This document shows, in pieces, positions 33,172-42,941 of a DNA stretch of 64,000 nt (the stretch's first letter is position 1; the number at the start of each line of letters is the position of its first letter). A model generated the notes under the pieces. The model was not told the origin of the DNA, did not search any database, and worked only from the letters and a program-made list of their open reading frames with translations. This DNA is from an uncultured Clostridium sp. GTDB taxonomy: Bacteria > Bacillota > Clostridia > Lachnospirales > Lachnospiraceae. A program made the position numbers and the translations under genes. The stretch lies in contig URNT01000004.1 in NCBI GenBank assembly GCA_900549235.1, positions 1 to 64,000 on the forward strand, read 5' to 3'.

Positions 33172-34353
33172 ATGAAAAAATGGAGACTCACAGCATTATC
33201 TTTTATCTGTACAGCAGCTATGGCATTTCCAGTACAGGCAGGAACCTGGATCCCGGAGGGAGATACATGGAAATACCAGCAGGAGGATGGAACACTGGCG
33301 GTAAACCGCTGGATACAGGATACGGACGGCAGATGGTACTATCTGGATCAAAATGGAGTTATGGTACGAAATTATATAACTCCGGACGGATATGTAACCG
33401 GCAGAGACGGGGCCTATATTACCGGAATGTGGCAGGATGGAGATTCACCGGTAACACCATGGGACTATCAGCAGCTTTTAGGGCGTGGTATGGATGTGGA
33501 CTGGTCAAAAACCAAAGAAGGACGCAAATGGTATCAGGCAAAAGCTGTAGAAGATTTTAAGGCCGCAGGTGTGGACCATGTGAGAATCCGTGTAAAGGAT
33601 GATCTGACACCGGATATACTGTCCAGCCTGGACCAGCAGATCGAGGATTGCTTAAGCCGGGGAATGATACCAATTTTAGCATACCAGGCAGATGAGTTCA
33701 AAAATAACCCCTGCCAGGAAACCATCGATAAAGTCACAGGCTGGTGGCGGACAGCTGCAGAGCATTTCCAGACGAAATCTCATATGCTGGCTTTTGACCT
33801 GATGATTGAGAGCTCAGACGAACTGAATAAACAGCCGGAAATGCTGAATCAGATGATTGAGCAGACAGTAACCGCAATCCGCCAGAGTAATCCGGACCGT
33901 ATTCTTATCATGTCCCCCAGACTGCGGTCCGATCCCATGTATCTTTCAGAATTGAACATACCAACGATGGCAAACGGATATATGATGGCGGAATGGCATT
34001 TTTACGCTTCAGGACCAAGTAAGACAAATGAAAGAAAAAAATGGACCACTGGGACAGACAGTGAGCGGAATCTGATTCAGGAAAAGATTGGATATGCGCT
34101 GCGCTGGCAGGAGGAAACCGGAATACCTACCTGGGTGGGAGCCTGGATGCCGGGAAACTATAACGATGAAAATAATTATACCCTCAGTGAACAAATGGAA
34201 TTTGCATCCTTCATGTGCAATTCTCTGGAAGCAGCAGGAATCCCTTTTGCTGTAAACTCAGATACAAAATTTTATGACAGAGAAAATGGAGTATGGCTGG
34301 AGGCGATGGCACCGCTGAGACAGCTGATCTGGGCTGATCAGCCGCTGACATAA
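33172..34353 (+). CDS. Secreted GH5-like protein with a wall-binding repeat
   Basis: The 393-residue protein has a signal peptide (to ~PVQAG, residue 23), one cell-wall-binding repeat pair (GDTWKYQQEDG, GRWYYLDQNGVMV) and a TIM-barrel domain (~100-390) resembling GH5 cellulase-type proteins: GMDVDW at the start, LAFDLMIESS where NEP normally occurs, AEWHFY, and PTWVGAWMPGNY where the nucleophile Glu usually lies. The upstream 81 codons of the open frame overlap the kinase; ATG 33172 with GAAGGGAAGGG is preferred. Catalytic activity is uncertain because the canonical nucleophile position reads Ala. Confidence 0.7.
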   Translation: MKKWRLTALSFICTAAMAFPVQAGTWIPEGDTWKYQQEDGTLAVNRWIQDTDGRWYYLDQNGVMVRNYITPDGYVTGRDGAYITGMWQDGDSPVTPWDYQQLLGRGMDVDWSKTKEGRKWYQAKAVEDFKAAGVDHVRIRVKDDLTPDILSSLDQQIEDCLSRGMIPILAYQADEFKNNPCQETIDKVTGWWRTAAEHFQTKSHMLAFDLMIESSDELNKQPEMLNQMIEQTVTAIRQSNPDRILIMSPRLRSDPMYLSELNIPTMANGYMMAEWHFYASGPSKTNERKKWTTGTDSERNLIQEKIGYALRWQEETGIPTWVGAWMPGNYNDENNYTLSEQMEFASFMCNSLEAAGIPFAVNSDTKFYDRENGVWLEAMAPLRQLIWADQPLT

Positions 34354-34470
34354 AATCACGCCTCACCACAGCTTCCATCAGCATCACTCCAAATTCCCAT
34401 GCCGCCTCTCATCCGGGACTCATAATAGGAGCTTACTTTTACCATCTTCTTCACTCATCCCATTCTAAGC

Positions 34471-35307
34471 CTACATCCGCACAACCACCCGCCGGATAGG
34501 CATATACAGCTCCAGAAAATAAGTTGCCGCATCTCCGCTGAAAAAGGAGGTCATATCATTGGCATAGACCGTTCCTTCTGCCTCGATGCCCCGGCTTTCA
34601 CCCCAGCGGACCATTTTTTCAATCAGAGACATATCCGGCAGGGTCTGATCGGAAGAAGCAATCATATAGATACAATCCAGCTCCTCTGTCATGGGATAGG
34701 CTTCGGGATTAAAGTTGTCTCCCAGCACCGGCGCCAGCTCCTTGTAGAACAAAAGCCTGGTCCCCCGGTTCTTAAGCTCTGTTCCCGTATAGGAAAGAAT
34801 ATTATAAAAATAGGTCATATCAAGGCCTGCAAGGGTAGAGGATAAGCCGAACCACCGCTTTAATCCCTCCTGCAGGTCTTCACATTCTCCCATCACATAG
34901 GCCAGTGGGAATTTCCTCACGGAGCACCGGTCAAGGCACTTATCGATCCGGTCCATATCCTTTTCCATCAGGGAAAGCCGGGCAATGGCCTGGCGGTGAT
35001 GGCGGATGGCCTCCCGCTCCTCCTGCACCCTCTGCCGGATATGATCCCGGATCAGGCAGGTGGTGGCCTTTCCGCTCATCAGCTCCTCTATATCCTCCAG
35101 ACTGGTATTCATCTTTCGGTGATAAAGAATGTACATCAGTTTATAAATGTCATCCTCTGAATAGTACCTGTAGCCATTTTCCTTTTTCCTGGCGCTGATG
35201 ACTCCCTTCTTCTCATAAAAACGCAGAGCATCCCGGCTGAGGCCCACCATATTTGCCACATCACCGATCAGATACTCCTTCTGCTTTCCTGATACTTTTT
35301 CTGACAT
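34471..35307 (-). CDS. MerR-family regulator with effector domain
   Basis: The 278-residue protein has an N-terminal MerR HTH (LIGDVANMVGLSRDALRFYEKKG, cut; residues ~12-35; NGYRYYSEDD), a coiled-coil dimerisation helix (~80-120) and a C-terminal domain of about 150 residues resembling GyrI-like effector-binding regions. ATG 35307 has AGGA eight bases upstream. The 117 bp downstream (34354-34470) shows nothing convincing. The target is unknown; no transporter is adjacent. Confidence 0.82.
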   Translation of the reverse strand: MSEKVSGKQKEYLIGDVANMVGLSRDALRFYEKKGVISARKKENGYRYYSEDDIYKLMYILYHRKMNTSLEDIEELMSGKATTCLIRDHIRQRVQEEREAIRHHRQAIARLSLMEKDMDRIDKCLDRCSVRKFPLAYVMGECEDLQEGLKRWFGLSSTLAGLDMTYFYNILSYTGTELKNRGTRLLFYKELAPVLGDNFNPEAYPMTEELDCIYMIASSDQTLPDMSLIEKMVRWGESRGIEAEGTVYANDMTSFFSGDAATYFLELYMPIRRVVVRM

Positions 35308-35453
35308 CACACACACATCCTGTCCATTTATACATTTTTAACACGTCTTTATCTTAAAACTTTCTGGAGCCAAGGTCAATGCCCCACTCAAAAGTGCAAG
35401 AGAAGTGTAAGAGAAATGTAACAGTTTCCACCAGCCTTCCGCCGCCCCGAAAG

Positions 35454-35659
35454 TTATCCACAAACAAAATATTGTGGCCGTCTGTATACACACCACATAT
35501 CTTGTGTTTTTTGTGGTTTTTTGGTGGATAGTGTGGATAACTTGGTGGATAACCTTGTTAATACACTGGGGAAACCATGGGGAAACGGTGGGGATTGTGG
35601 ATAAAACGGGTGGAAATCCTATTTTTTTCCTGAAAAAGTTATCCACAGAGTGTTGATAA
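35454..35659. other. DnaA-box cluster (intergenic)
   Basis: Four perfect DnaA boxes occur in 194 bp: TTATCCACA at 35454-35462 and 35639-35647, and its complement TGTGGATAA at 35532-35540 and 35596-35604. One-mismatch copies lie at 35544-35552 and 35651-35659, and a two-mismatch copy at 35523-35531. The sequence between is T/G-rich with several AT tracts. No dnaA, dnaN or rpmH gene is nearby, so it may be a DnaA-titration/regulatory cluster rather than oriC. The whole 35308-35731 gap holds this cluster and a terminator, and no credible gene. Confidence 0.75.
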
Positions 35660-35674
35660 GTATGTAGATAGAAC

Positions 35675-35719
35675 AAAAGACCGTCCACAGAAAACAAATG
35701 TCTCTGTACACGGTCCATT
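35675..35719 (-). terminator. Intrinsic terminator of the fatty-acid operon
   Basis: GACCGT (35679-35684) pairs with ACGGTC (35710-35715), with additional ACAG/CTGT pairing inside. On the minus strand the stem is followed by TTTTGTTC, and it lies just after the last operon gene. Confidence 0.75.
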
Positions 35720-35731
35720 TTTAATCAAGCT

Positions 35732-36871
35732 CTACTCTCCCAGCAGCTCTCTCATCACCTGTTCCACTGTCTCGATCCGCTCCGCCCGGTACGCGTTGCT
35801 TCCGCAAAACAGCAGAGCCTCATCGGTCTCTCCTCTTGCCGCCTTTACCAGGGCCATTGTGATACAGTAGGGAATGGTCCTTATATCACAATGCTCCAGG
35901 CACTGGAAGCAGGAGCGTATGGCAGGGCGGTCCCCCTCCTTGATCCGCCTGAGGAAGGGGTTTAAGATTGCCCGGCCCGGCATGCCCACAGGGCTCTGTG
36001 TGATTACAATATCCTCTTTCCGCGCATTGATATAGGTCTGCTTATAAGCCTCAGAGGCGTCACATTCCTCTGTAGTCACAAAGCGGGTGCCTACCTGGAC
36101 CCCGTCTGCCCCAAGGGAAAGCTGGTGGAGCACATCCTCATGACTCCAGATGCCTCCTGCCGCCATCACCGGGATATGACGGCCGTACTTCTCACCATAT
36201 GCCTTTACTGTCTCAAGGACCGCCTGAAATTCCTTATCATAAGCTTCCCGCTGATAGGTGGAAGGCACATCCGCGGTATCCGCTCCCAGCTCTGCAAGCT
36301 GCTCCCTTGTAAAGCCCAGGTGTCCCCCTGCAAGAGGGCCCTCAACCACTACAAAGTCAGGGGCAGTATGGTATTTTCTGTCCCACATCTTACAGATCAC
36401 CGAAGCCGACTTGGCAGAGGATACGATGGGAGCCAGCTTGATCCTGCGGGCAGGAAGGGGGATTTTCTCTGCCTCCAGCTCCTCATAGGCCTCCTGGACG
36501 TATTCGGGAAGGGAAACGGGAAGTCCGGCTCCTGATATGATCACATCGGCCCCGGCCTTTACCGCCTCCTTTACCCACATATCATAATGCTTAGTAGCTA
36601 CCATGATATTAAAGCCGATGACACCATTTGGCGCAAGTTCTCTTGCAAGCTTTAACTCACGGCGGATGGCCCTCAGGTTCGCCTCCACGAAATTGGTGGT
36701 AAAATCAGGCTCCGAAAAGCCGATCTGGGCCGCTGAGATGATCCCCATGCCGCCAGCTGCCGCCACAGCTCCTGCCAGTCTGTGAAGGCTGATCCCAACG
36801 CCCATTCCCCCCTGGATCACAGGCTTTTCTACAACCAGATCTCCGATTATTAATGGTTTTGATCCACTCAT
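35732..36871 (-). CDS. FMN-dependent 2-nitropropane dioxygenase/FabK-family oxidoreductase
   Basis: The 379-residue flavoprotein shows the family's IQGGMGVGIS at the N-terminus, VVEGPLAGGHLG (~residue 176), PVMAAGGIWS and GADGVQVGTRF. It is longer than FabK and has a C-terminal cysteine group, CFQCLEHCDIRTIPYC. It is the last gene of the fatty-acid operon (start overlaps the accDA stop by one base, TAATG). It could be a second enoyl-ACP reductase or a nitronate monooxygenase; the dedicated FabK is upstream, so this gene's role is open. Confidence 0.8.
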   Translation of the reverse strand: MSGSKPLIIGDLVVEKPVIQGGMGVGISLHRLAGAVAAAGGMGIISAAQIGFSEPDFTTNFVEANLRAIRRELKLARELAPNGVIGFNIMVATKHYDMWVKEAVKAGADVIISGAGLPVSLPEYVQEAYEELEAEKIPLPARRIKLAPIVSSAKSASVICKMWDRKYHTAPDFVVVEGPLAGGHLGFTREQLAELGADTADVPSTYQREAYDKEFQAVLETVKAYGEKYGRHIPVMAAGGIWSHEDVLHQLSLGADGVQVGTRFVTTEECDASEAYKQTYINARKEDIVITQSPVGMPGRAILNPFLRRIKEGDRPAIRSCFQCLEHCDIRTIPYCITMALVKAARGETDEALLFCGSNAYRAERIETVEQVMRELLGE

Positions 36872-38577
36872 TACATTCTCCTAAATCTCTCATACCTGTG
36901 TTCTGCAAGTGCTTCCTCTGACATGGACAGGTAGGTGTGGAAAAATGATGCCATGGCCCTGTCCATATACTCTGCCAGCCTGTACAGGTTGTCTGTGCAG
37001 GCCGGCTCCTTCTCAGGGATAATGCGCTCGATCAGGCCTAATTTTTTAAGATCCGCAGCAGTTATCTTCATCACTCTGGCCGCGTCGGGAGCTTTTTTGC
37101 TGTCCTTATAAAGGATAGAGGCAAAGCCCTCAGGGGACAGGATGGAGTAGACCGCGTTTTCCAGCATCCACACCTCATCCGCCACCGCCATCGCCAGGGC
37201 GCCGCCGCTGCTGCCTTCGCCGATCACGATGGAAAGCACCGGCACCTTAAGATCCGACATTTCAAAGAGGTTCCGGGCAATGGCCTCGCCCTGGCCCCGC
37301 TCCTCTGCCTCCAGGCCGCAGAAAGCTCCCGGCGTATCCACAAAGCAGACAATAGGACGTCCGAAGGTCTCCGCCTGCTTCATCAGACGCAGAGCCTTCC
37401 GGTATCCGTCAGGAGATGGCATACCAAAGTTACGCTTTATATTCTCCTTGGTATTCTTACCCTTCTGCTGGCCGATCACCGTTACCGGCATCCCATGGAA
37501 CATAGCAATACCGCCTATGATGGCTCCGTCATCCTTAAAATAACGGTCCCCATGGAACTCGATAAACTCATCAAAAATGGCATTGATATAGTCCAAAGCA
37601 ACAGGGCGGTCTGACCTTCTGGAAAGAAGCACTGTATCCCAGGCGGTTTTGTCCGAGGACCCGGCCCCATCTGTCAGGTCTGCCTCAGCTTTTCCTGTCA
37701 GCTCCACATTCATCTTGTGGCTGCGGTGCATATACAGGATCTGGCCGATGACACGCTTCTGATCCTTTCTCTCCACGATCTTATCCACAAAGCCGTGTTC
37801 AAGGAGAAATTCTGCTCTCTGGAAGCCCTCAGGCAGCTTCTGGCCGATGGTCTGCTCGATGACTCTCGGGCCCGCGAAGCCGATAAGGGCATGAGGCTCC
37901 GCAAGGATAATGTCCCCTAACATGGCAAAACTGGCTGTTACGCCGCCGGTGGTAGGATCTGTAAATACACTGATAAAAAGCTGCCCCGCCTCGTGATGGC
38001 GCTTTAAGGCCGCAGAGGTCTTTGCCATCTGCATCAAGGATACGATTCCCTCCTGCATCCTGGCGCCGCCGGAGCAGGCAAACAGGATCACCGGCAGCTT
38101 CTCCTTTGTAGCCCGCTCCACCGCCTGGGTGATCTTCTCGCCTACCACATGCCCCATGCTGCTCATAATGAACCGGGCATCGCAGACACCTATCACAGCC
38201 GGATTGCCGTCGATGGTGCCTTTTCCTGTTACTATAGCCTCATTTAAATTGCTCCGCTCTCTTGCGGCAGCCACCTTTTTCTCATAGCCCGGAAAATCCA
38301 GGGGATTTGAGAAGGGCATTTCTTTGTTCCACTCCTCAAAGCTTCCCGGGTCCATCAGCATCTGGATCCGGCGGTAGGCATGGACACGGAAATAGCCGTT
38401 GCACTTGGGGCAGACGTAATAATTATTCATTACATCCTCCACGTAAATGGGCTGGCCGCATTTATTGCACTTGCGCCACATGCCTTCCGGGATCACCGGT
38501 TCATCTCCAGCCTGGGACTGGGGCTTGTACTTGGAATCAATTTTTGTATACGTCTTTTTGAACATATCCCGCAACAT
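36871..38577 (-). CDS. accDA: Fused acetyl-CoA carboxylase carboxyltransferase, AccD-AccA
   Basis: The 568-residue protein joins the beta subunit (zinc ribbon Cys 37, 40, 56, 59; MSSMGHVVGEKI; CSGGARMQEG) to the alpha subunit (from ~residue 310: EFHGDRYFKDDGAIIGG, FVDTPGAFCG, EGSSGGALAMAVAD). It transfers the carboxyl group from carboxybiotin to acetyl-CoA, giving malonyl-CoA. Bacteria such as E. coli use two genes. ATG 38577 has AAAGGA eight bases before it. It lies downstream of accC in the operon. Confidence 0.93.
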   Translation of the reverse strand: MLRDMFKKTYTKIDSKYKPQSQAGDEPVIPEGMWRKCNKCGQPIYVEDVMNNYYVCPKCNGYFRVHAYRRIQMLMDPGSFEEWNKEMPFSNPLDFPGYEKKVAAARERSNLNEAIVTGKGTIDGNPAVIGVCDARFIMSSMGHVVGEKITQAVERATKEKLPVILFACSGGARMQEGIVSLMQMAKTSAALKRHHEAGQLFISVFTDPTTGGVTASFAMLGDIILAEPHALIGFAGPRVIEQTIGQKLPEGFQRAEFLLEHGFVDKIVERKDQKRVIGQILYMHRSHKMNVELTGKAEADLTDGAGSSDKTAWDTVLLSRRSDRPVALDYINAIFDEFIEFHGDRYFKDDGAIIGGIAMFHGMPVTVIGQQKGKNTKENIKRNFGMPSPDGYRKALRLMKQAETFGRPIVCFVDTPGAFCGLEAEERGQGEAIARNLFEMSDLKVPVLSIVIGEGSSGGALAMAVADEVWMLENAVYSILSPEGFASILYKDSKKAPDAARVMKITAADLKKLGLIERIIPEKEPACTDNLYRLAEYMDRAMASFFHTYLSMSEEALAEHRYERFRRM

Positions 38578-38623
38578 AAGCAATTTCCTTTCCTATTCAC
38601 TATATAGTGTATAGTATATACAC

Positions 38624-39976
<1,353 letters not shown>

Positions 39977-39985
39977 GGCCTTCTC

Positions 39986-40408
39986 CTATCCGATCATAAA
40001 GGTAAGCTCTGCGGTGGCAGCCACCTTTCCGTCTACCGTGGCAGTGGCTTTTCCAACGCCTACAGGGCCCTTCTGCTTGATGATCTCACACTCTAAGCGC
40101 AGCTTGTCGCCGGGGCGGACCATCTGCTTGAACTTGCAGTTATTGATCCCGCCGAAATACCCGGTCTTTCCCTTATAGGACTCCACGCTCAGCATGGCAA
40201 CGGAGCCCACCTGAGCCAGAGCCTCGATGATCAGCACACCCGGCATCACCGGATTTCCCGGAAAATGTCCCTGGAAATAGGGTTCATTGAAAGTCACGCA
40301 TTTATAGCCTACTGCGCGGACACCCGGCTCTAATTCCTCGATGGCATCCACCAGAAGAAAGGGATGTCTGTGAGGAAGGATTTCCTGAATTTCTTTAATA
40401 CCCATCAT
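39986..40408 (-). CDS. fabZ: 3-hydroxyacyl-ACP dehydratase
   Basis: The 140-residue hot-dog-fold enzyme removes water from 3-hydroxyacyl-ACP. The catalytic His is in HRHPFLLVD (~residue 15) and the Glu in GVLIIEALAQ (~63). Its length is normal. It lies between accB and accC, and no FabA is seen. Confidence 0.95.
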   Translation of the reverse strand: MMGIKEIQEILPHRHPFLLVDAIEELEPGVRAVGYKCVTFNEPYFQGHFPGNPVMPGVLIIEALAQVGSVAMLSVESYKGKTGYFGGINNCKFKQMVRPGDKLRLECEIIKQKGPVGVGKATATVDGKVAATAELTFMIG

Positions 40409-40430
40409 ATCTGTTCCTCCTCTCTGCAGA

Positions 40431-40871
40431 TCAGCGGATACGGAACAATGGCTGTCCGTACTCTACCACGTCCTCATTGTTTACAAGAATGGCTTCTACC
40501 ACGCCGTCAAATTCGCTCTCGATCTCATTCATCAGCTTCATGGCCTCGATGATACCCAGTACCTGGCCCTTCTTAACGGTATCCCCCACCTTTACAAATG
40601 GCTCTGCGTCGGGTGATGAGGAGGCATAGAAGGTACCTACCAGCGGGGAAATGATCACATTGTCAGAACCAATCTCCACAGGGGCAGGGGCGGCTGCCAC
40701 CGCCGGAGCGGTCATTACAGGAGCGGCTGCCACCTGGACAACAGAAGGAGCCTGGATCAACTCTTTTTCACGCTTTAAGGAAATCTTCAGTTCCCCTTCC
40801 TCCAGCTCAAAGCTGGTGAGACTGGACTCGGAAACTGCTTTTACAAGTGTCATAATCTCATCTATCTTCAT
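40431..40871 (-). CDS. accB: Biotin carboxyl carrier protein
   Basis: The 146-residue protein has a short N-terminal domain (IDEIMTLVKAVSESSLTSFE), an Ala/Pro linker (~45-70) and the biotinyl domain with the acceptor Lys in EAMKLMNEIES (~111). It carries CO2 between AccC and AccDA. AAAGAGG lies upstream. Confidence 0.95.
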   Translation of the reverse strand: MKIDEIMTLVKAVSESSLTSFELEEGELKISLKREKELIQAPSVVQVAAAPVMTAPAVAAAPAPVEIGSDNVIISPLVGTFYASSSPDAEPFVKVGDTVKKGQVLGIIEAMKLMNEIESEFDGVVEAILVNNEDVVEYGQPLFRIR

Positions 40872-40888
40872 CCTGCTACCTCTTTTCC

Positions 40889-42130
40889 TTACTCTGTGAA
40901 TTTCTTAACAACCAGGCTGGCATTGTGGCCGCCAAAGCCCAGGGAATTGCTGATGGCGTAATCTACGTTCATGGCTACGCCCTGATTTGGTGTATAATCC
41001 AGATCACATTCCTCATCCGGCACCTGAAGACCTGCGGTTGCGTGTACGAAGCTGTCCTGGATGGATTTTACACAGGTAATGAACTCAACACCGCCGGCAG
41101 CGCCTAACAGGTGGCCAATCATGGACTTGGTGGAGTTGATCTTTACCTTTCTTGCGTGTTCCTCACCCAGAGCCAGCTTGATGGCCTTGGTTTCAAACAG
41201 ATCATTGTGGTGGGTGCTGGTACCGTGGGCATTGACATAATCGATCTGCTCCGGTGTGATGCCGGCGTCCTTGATGGCTACTTCCATGGCCTTTGCGGCG
41301 CCGCTTCCGTCCTCTGCAGGGGAGGTGATATGGTATGCGTCGCAGGTAGCGCCGTAGCCCACTAACTCAGCCAGGATATTAGCTCCTCTTGCCAGGGCGT
41401 GCTCTAAGGACTCCAGTACCACAACGCCTGCGCCCTCGCCCATGATAAAGCCGTTTCTTTCCTTGTCAAATGGTATAGAAGCCCGCTTTGGATCATCGGT
41501 TGTGTTTAATGCAGTCAGCGCGGTAAATCCAGCTACGCCGATAGGGGTAATGCTTGCCTCTGTACCTCCGGCTACCATTACATCTGCCTCGCCGTACTGA
41601 ATGGAACGGAAGGCCTCGCCGATGGAATGGGTTCCGGTGGCACAGGCAGTTACCACGTTGATGCACTTGCCCTTCAAGCCAAACTGGATGGCTACGTTTC
41701 CGGCTGCCATGTTGCTGATCATCATAGGAACAAGAAGGGGAGCCACGCGGCTTGGGCCCTTTTCATTTAACTTCTTAACGTCCTTTTCCACAGCCTGAAG
41801 GGAACCGATACCGGAGCCTACGCTTACGCCTACCCGGTAGGGATCCTCCTTTGCCATATCGATGCCGGACTGCTCTAAGGCCTCCTTTGCGGCGGCTACC
41901 GCATACTGTGAAAATGCCTCCATGCGGCGGGCTGCCTTGGGATCCATGTACTGCTTTGGATCAAATCCCTTTAATTCGGCTGCCAGCTTGCATTTATAAT
42001 CTGCTGTATCAAAATATGTGATGGGGCCGATTCCTACAGTATTGGTTTTCAGGCCCTGCCAAAATGTCTCTACATCATTTCCAATGGGGGTGATGGCACC
42101 CATGCCGGTTACAACTACTCTTGTTCTCAT
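40889..42130 (-). CDS. fabF: 3-oxoacyl-ACP synthase II
   Basis: The 413-residue condensing enzyme has the Cys-His-His triad: Cys in VVTACATGTHS (~residue 164), His in NAHGTSTHHND (~304) and His in MIGHLLGAAGG (~340). It elongates acyl-ACP with malonyl-ACP. Spacing to fabG is 28 bp. Confidence 0.96.
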   Translation of the reverse strand: MRTRVVVTGMGAITPIGNDVETFWQGLKTNTVGIGPITYFDTADYKCKLAAELKGFDPKQYMDPKAARRMEAFSQYAVAAAKEALEQSGIDMAKEDPYRVGVSVGSGIGSLQAVEKDVKKLNEKGPSRVAPLLVPMMISNMAAGNVAIQFGLKGKCINVVTACATGTHSIGEAFRSIQYGEADVMVAGGTEASITPIGVAGFTALTALNTTDDPKRASIPFDKERNGFIMGEGAGVVVLESLEHALARGANILAELVGYGATCDAYHITSPAEDGSGAAKAMEVAIKDAGITPEQIDYVNAHGTSTHHNDLFETKAIKLALGEEHARKVKINSTKSMIGHLLGAAGGVEFITCVKSIQDSFVHATAGLQVPDEECDLDYTPNQGVAMNVDYAISNSLGFGGHNASLVVKKFTE

Positions 42131-42158
42131 ATCGATCTGCTCCTGTTCTGCTGACTGC

Positions 42159-42899
42159 TTACATTGCCATTCCGCCGTCTACGCTTAAGACCTGGCCAGT
42201 AATATATTTTGCTTCATCGGATGCTAAAAATGCCACTGCATTTGCCACATCCTCGGTTTCTCCAAAATGCTTCATCGGAATCTGCTGGGTGGCGGCTTCC
42301 TTTACGCTGTCGCTTAAAACATCGGTCATGTCCGTAGCGATAAAGCCCGGGGCCACTGCATTTACTGTGATCCCTCTGCTTGCCAGCTCTCTTGCGGCTG
42401 ACTTTGTAATGCCGATGACACCGGCCTTCGCAGCACAGTAGTTAGCTTGTCCCGCATTTCCAAGGACACCGGATACGGATGAAATGTTGATGATCCGTCC
42501 AGCTCTCTGTTTCATCATCTGCCTGGAAATGTGCTTCATGCAGTTGAATACGCCCTTTAAGTTGGTCTGGATCACCGCGTCAAAATCCTCCTCAGACATC
42601 TTCATCAGAAGGTTATCCCTTGTGATGCCTGCGTTGTTCACCAGGATGTCCAGTCTGCCGTAGCGGGAGACAATGTCCGCCAGCATAGCGCCGCAGCTGT
42701 CGAACTCGGAAACATTGCACTGCACCGCTTCTGCCCTGCCTCCGGCTGCCTCGATCTCCTTTACCACTTCCTCTGCCTTTGCGGCAGAACCATTATAATT
42801 TACAATGACCACAGCGCCCTTTGCGCCCAGAGTCAGGGCGATCTGGCGGCCGATGCCGCGGCTTGCTCCCGTTACCAGTGCAATCTTTCCTTCCAGCAT
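42159..42899 (-). CDS. fabG: 3-oxoacyl-ACP reductase
   Basis: The 246-residue short-chain dehydrogenase has TGASRGIGRQIA (NADPH loop), LVNNAGITRDNL, catalytic Ser in ISSVSGV, and Tyr/Lys in NYCAAKAG. It reduces 3-oxoacyl-ACP to 3-hydroxyacyl-ACP. The ATG has GAGAGGAG upstream. Confidence 0.96.
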   Translation of the reverse strand: MLEGKIALVTGASRGIGRQIALTLGAKGAVVIVNYNGSAAKAEEVVKEIEAAGGRAEAVQCNVSEFDSCGAMLADIVSRYGRLDILVNNAGITRDNLLMKMSEEDFDAVIQTNLKGVFNCMKHISRQMMKQRAGRIINISSVSGVLGNAGQANYCAAKAGVIGITKSAARELASRGITVNAVAPGFIATDMTDVLSDSVKEAATQQIPMKHFGETEDVANAVAFLASDEAKYITGQVLSVDGGMAM

Positions 42900-42941
42900 G
42901 TTAAATCTCCTCTCTCTTTTCCATATATGACGGGGAATCCA

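Noticed and set aside
34354..34470. A possible 29-codon minus-strand ORF after the GH5-like gene
   Set aside because: No ribosome site of quality and no recognisable relatives; treated as intergenic.
35454..35659. Calling the DnaA-box cluster oriC
   Set aside because: No dnaA, dnaN, rpmH or gidA nearby, no clear AT-rich unwinding element and no strand switch centred here; kept as a DnaA-box cluster only.
35338..35718. 126-codon minus-strand ORF over the DnaA-box gap
   Set aside because: The sequence is dominated by repeated GTGGATAA-type words and a terminator; no ribosome site and no family resemblance.
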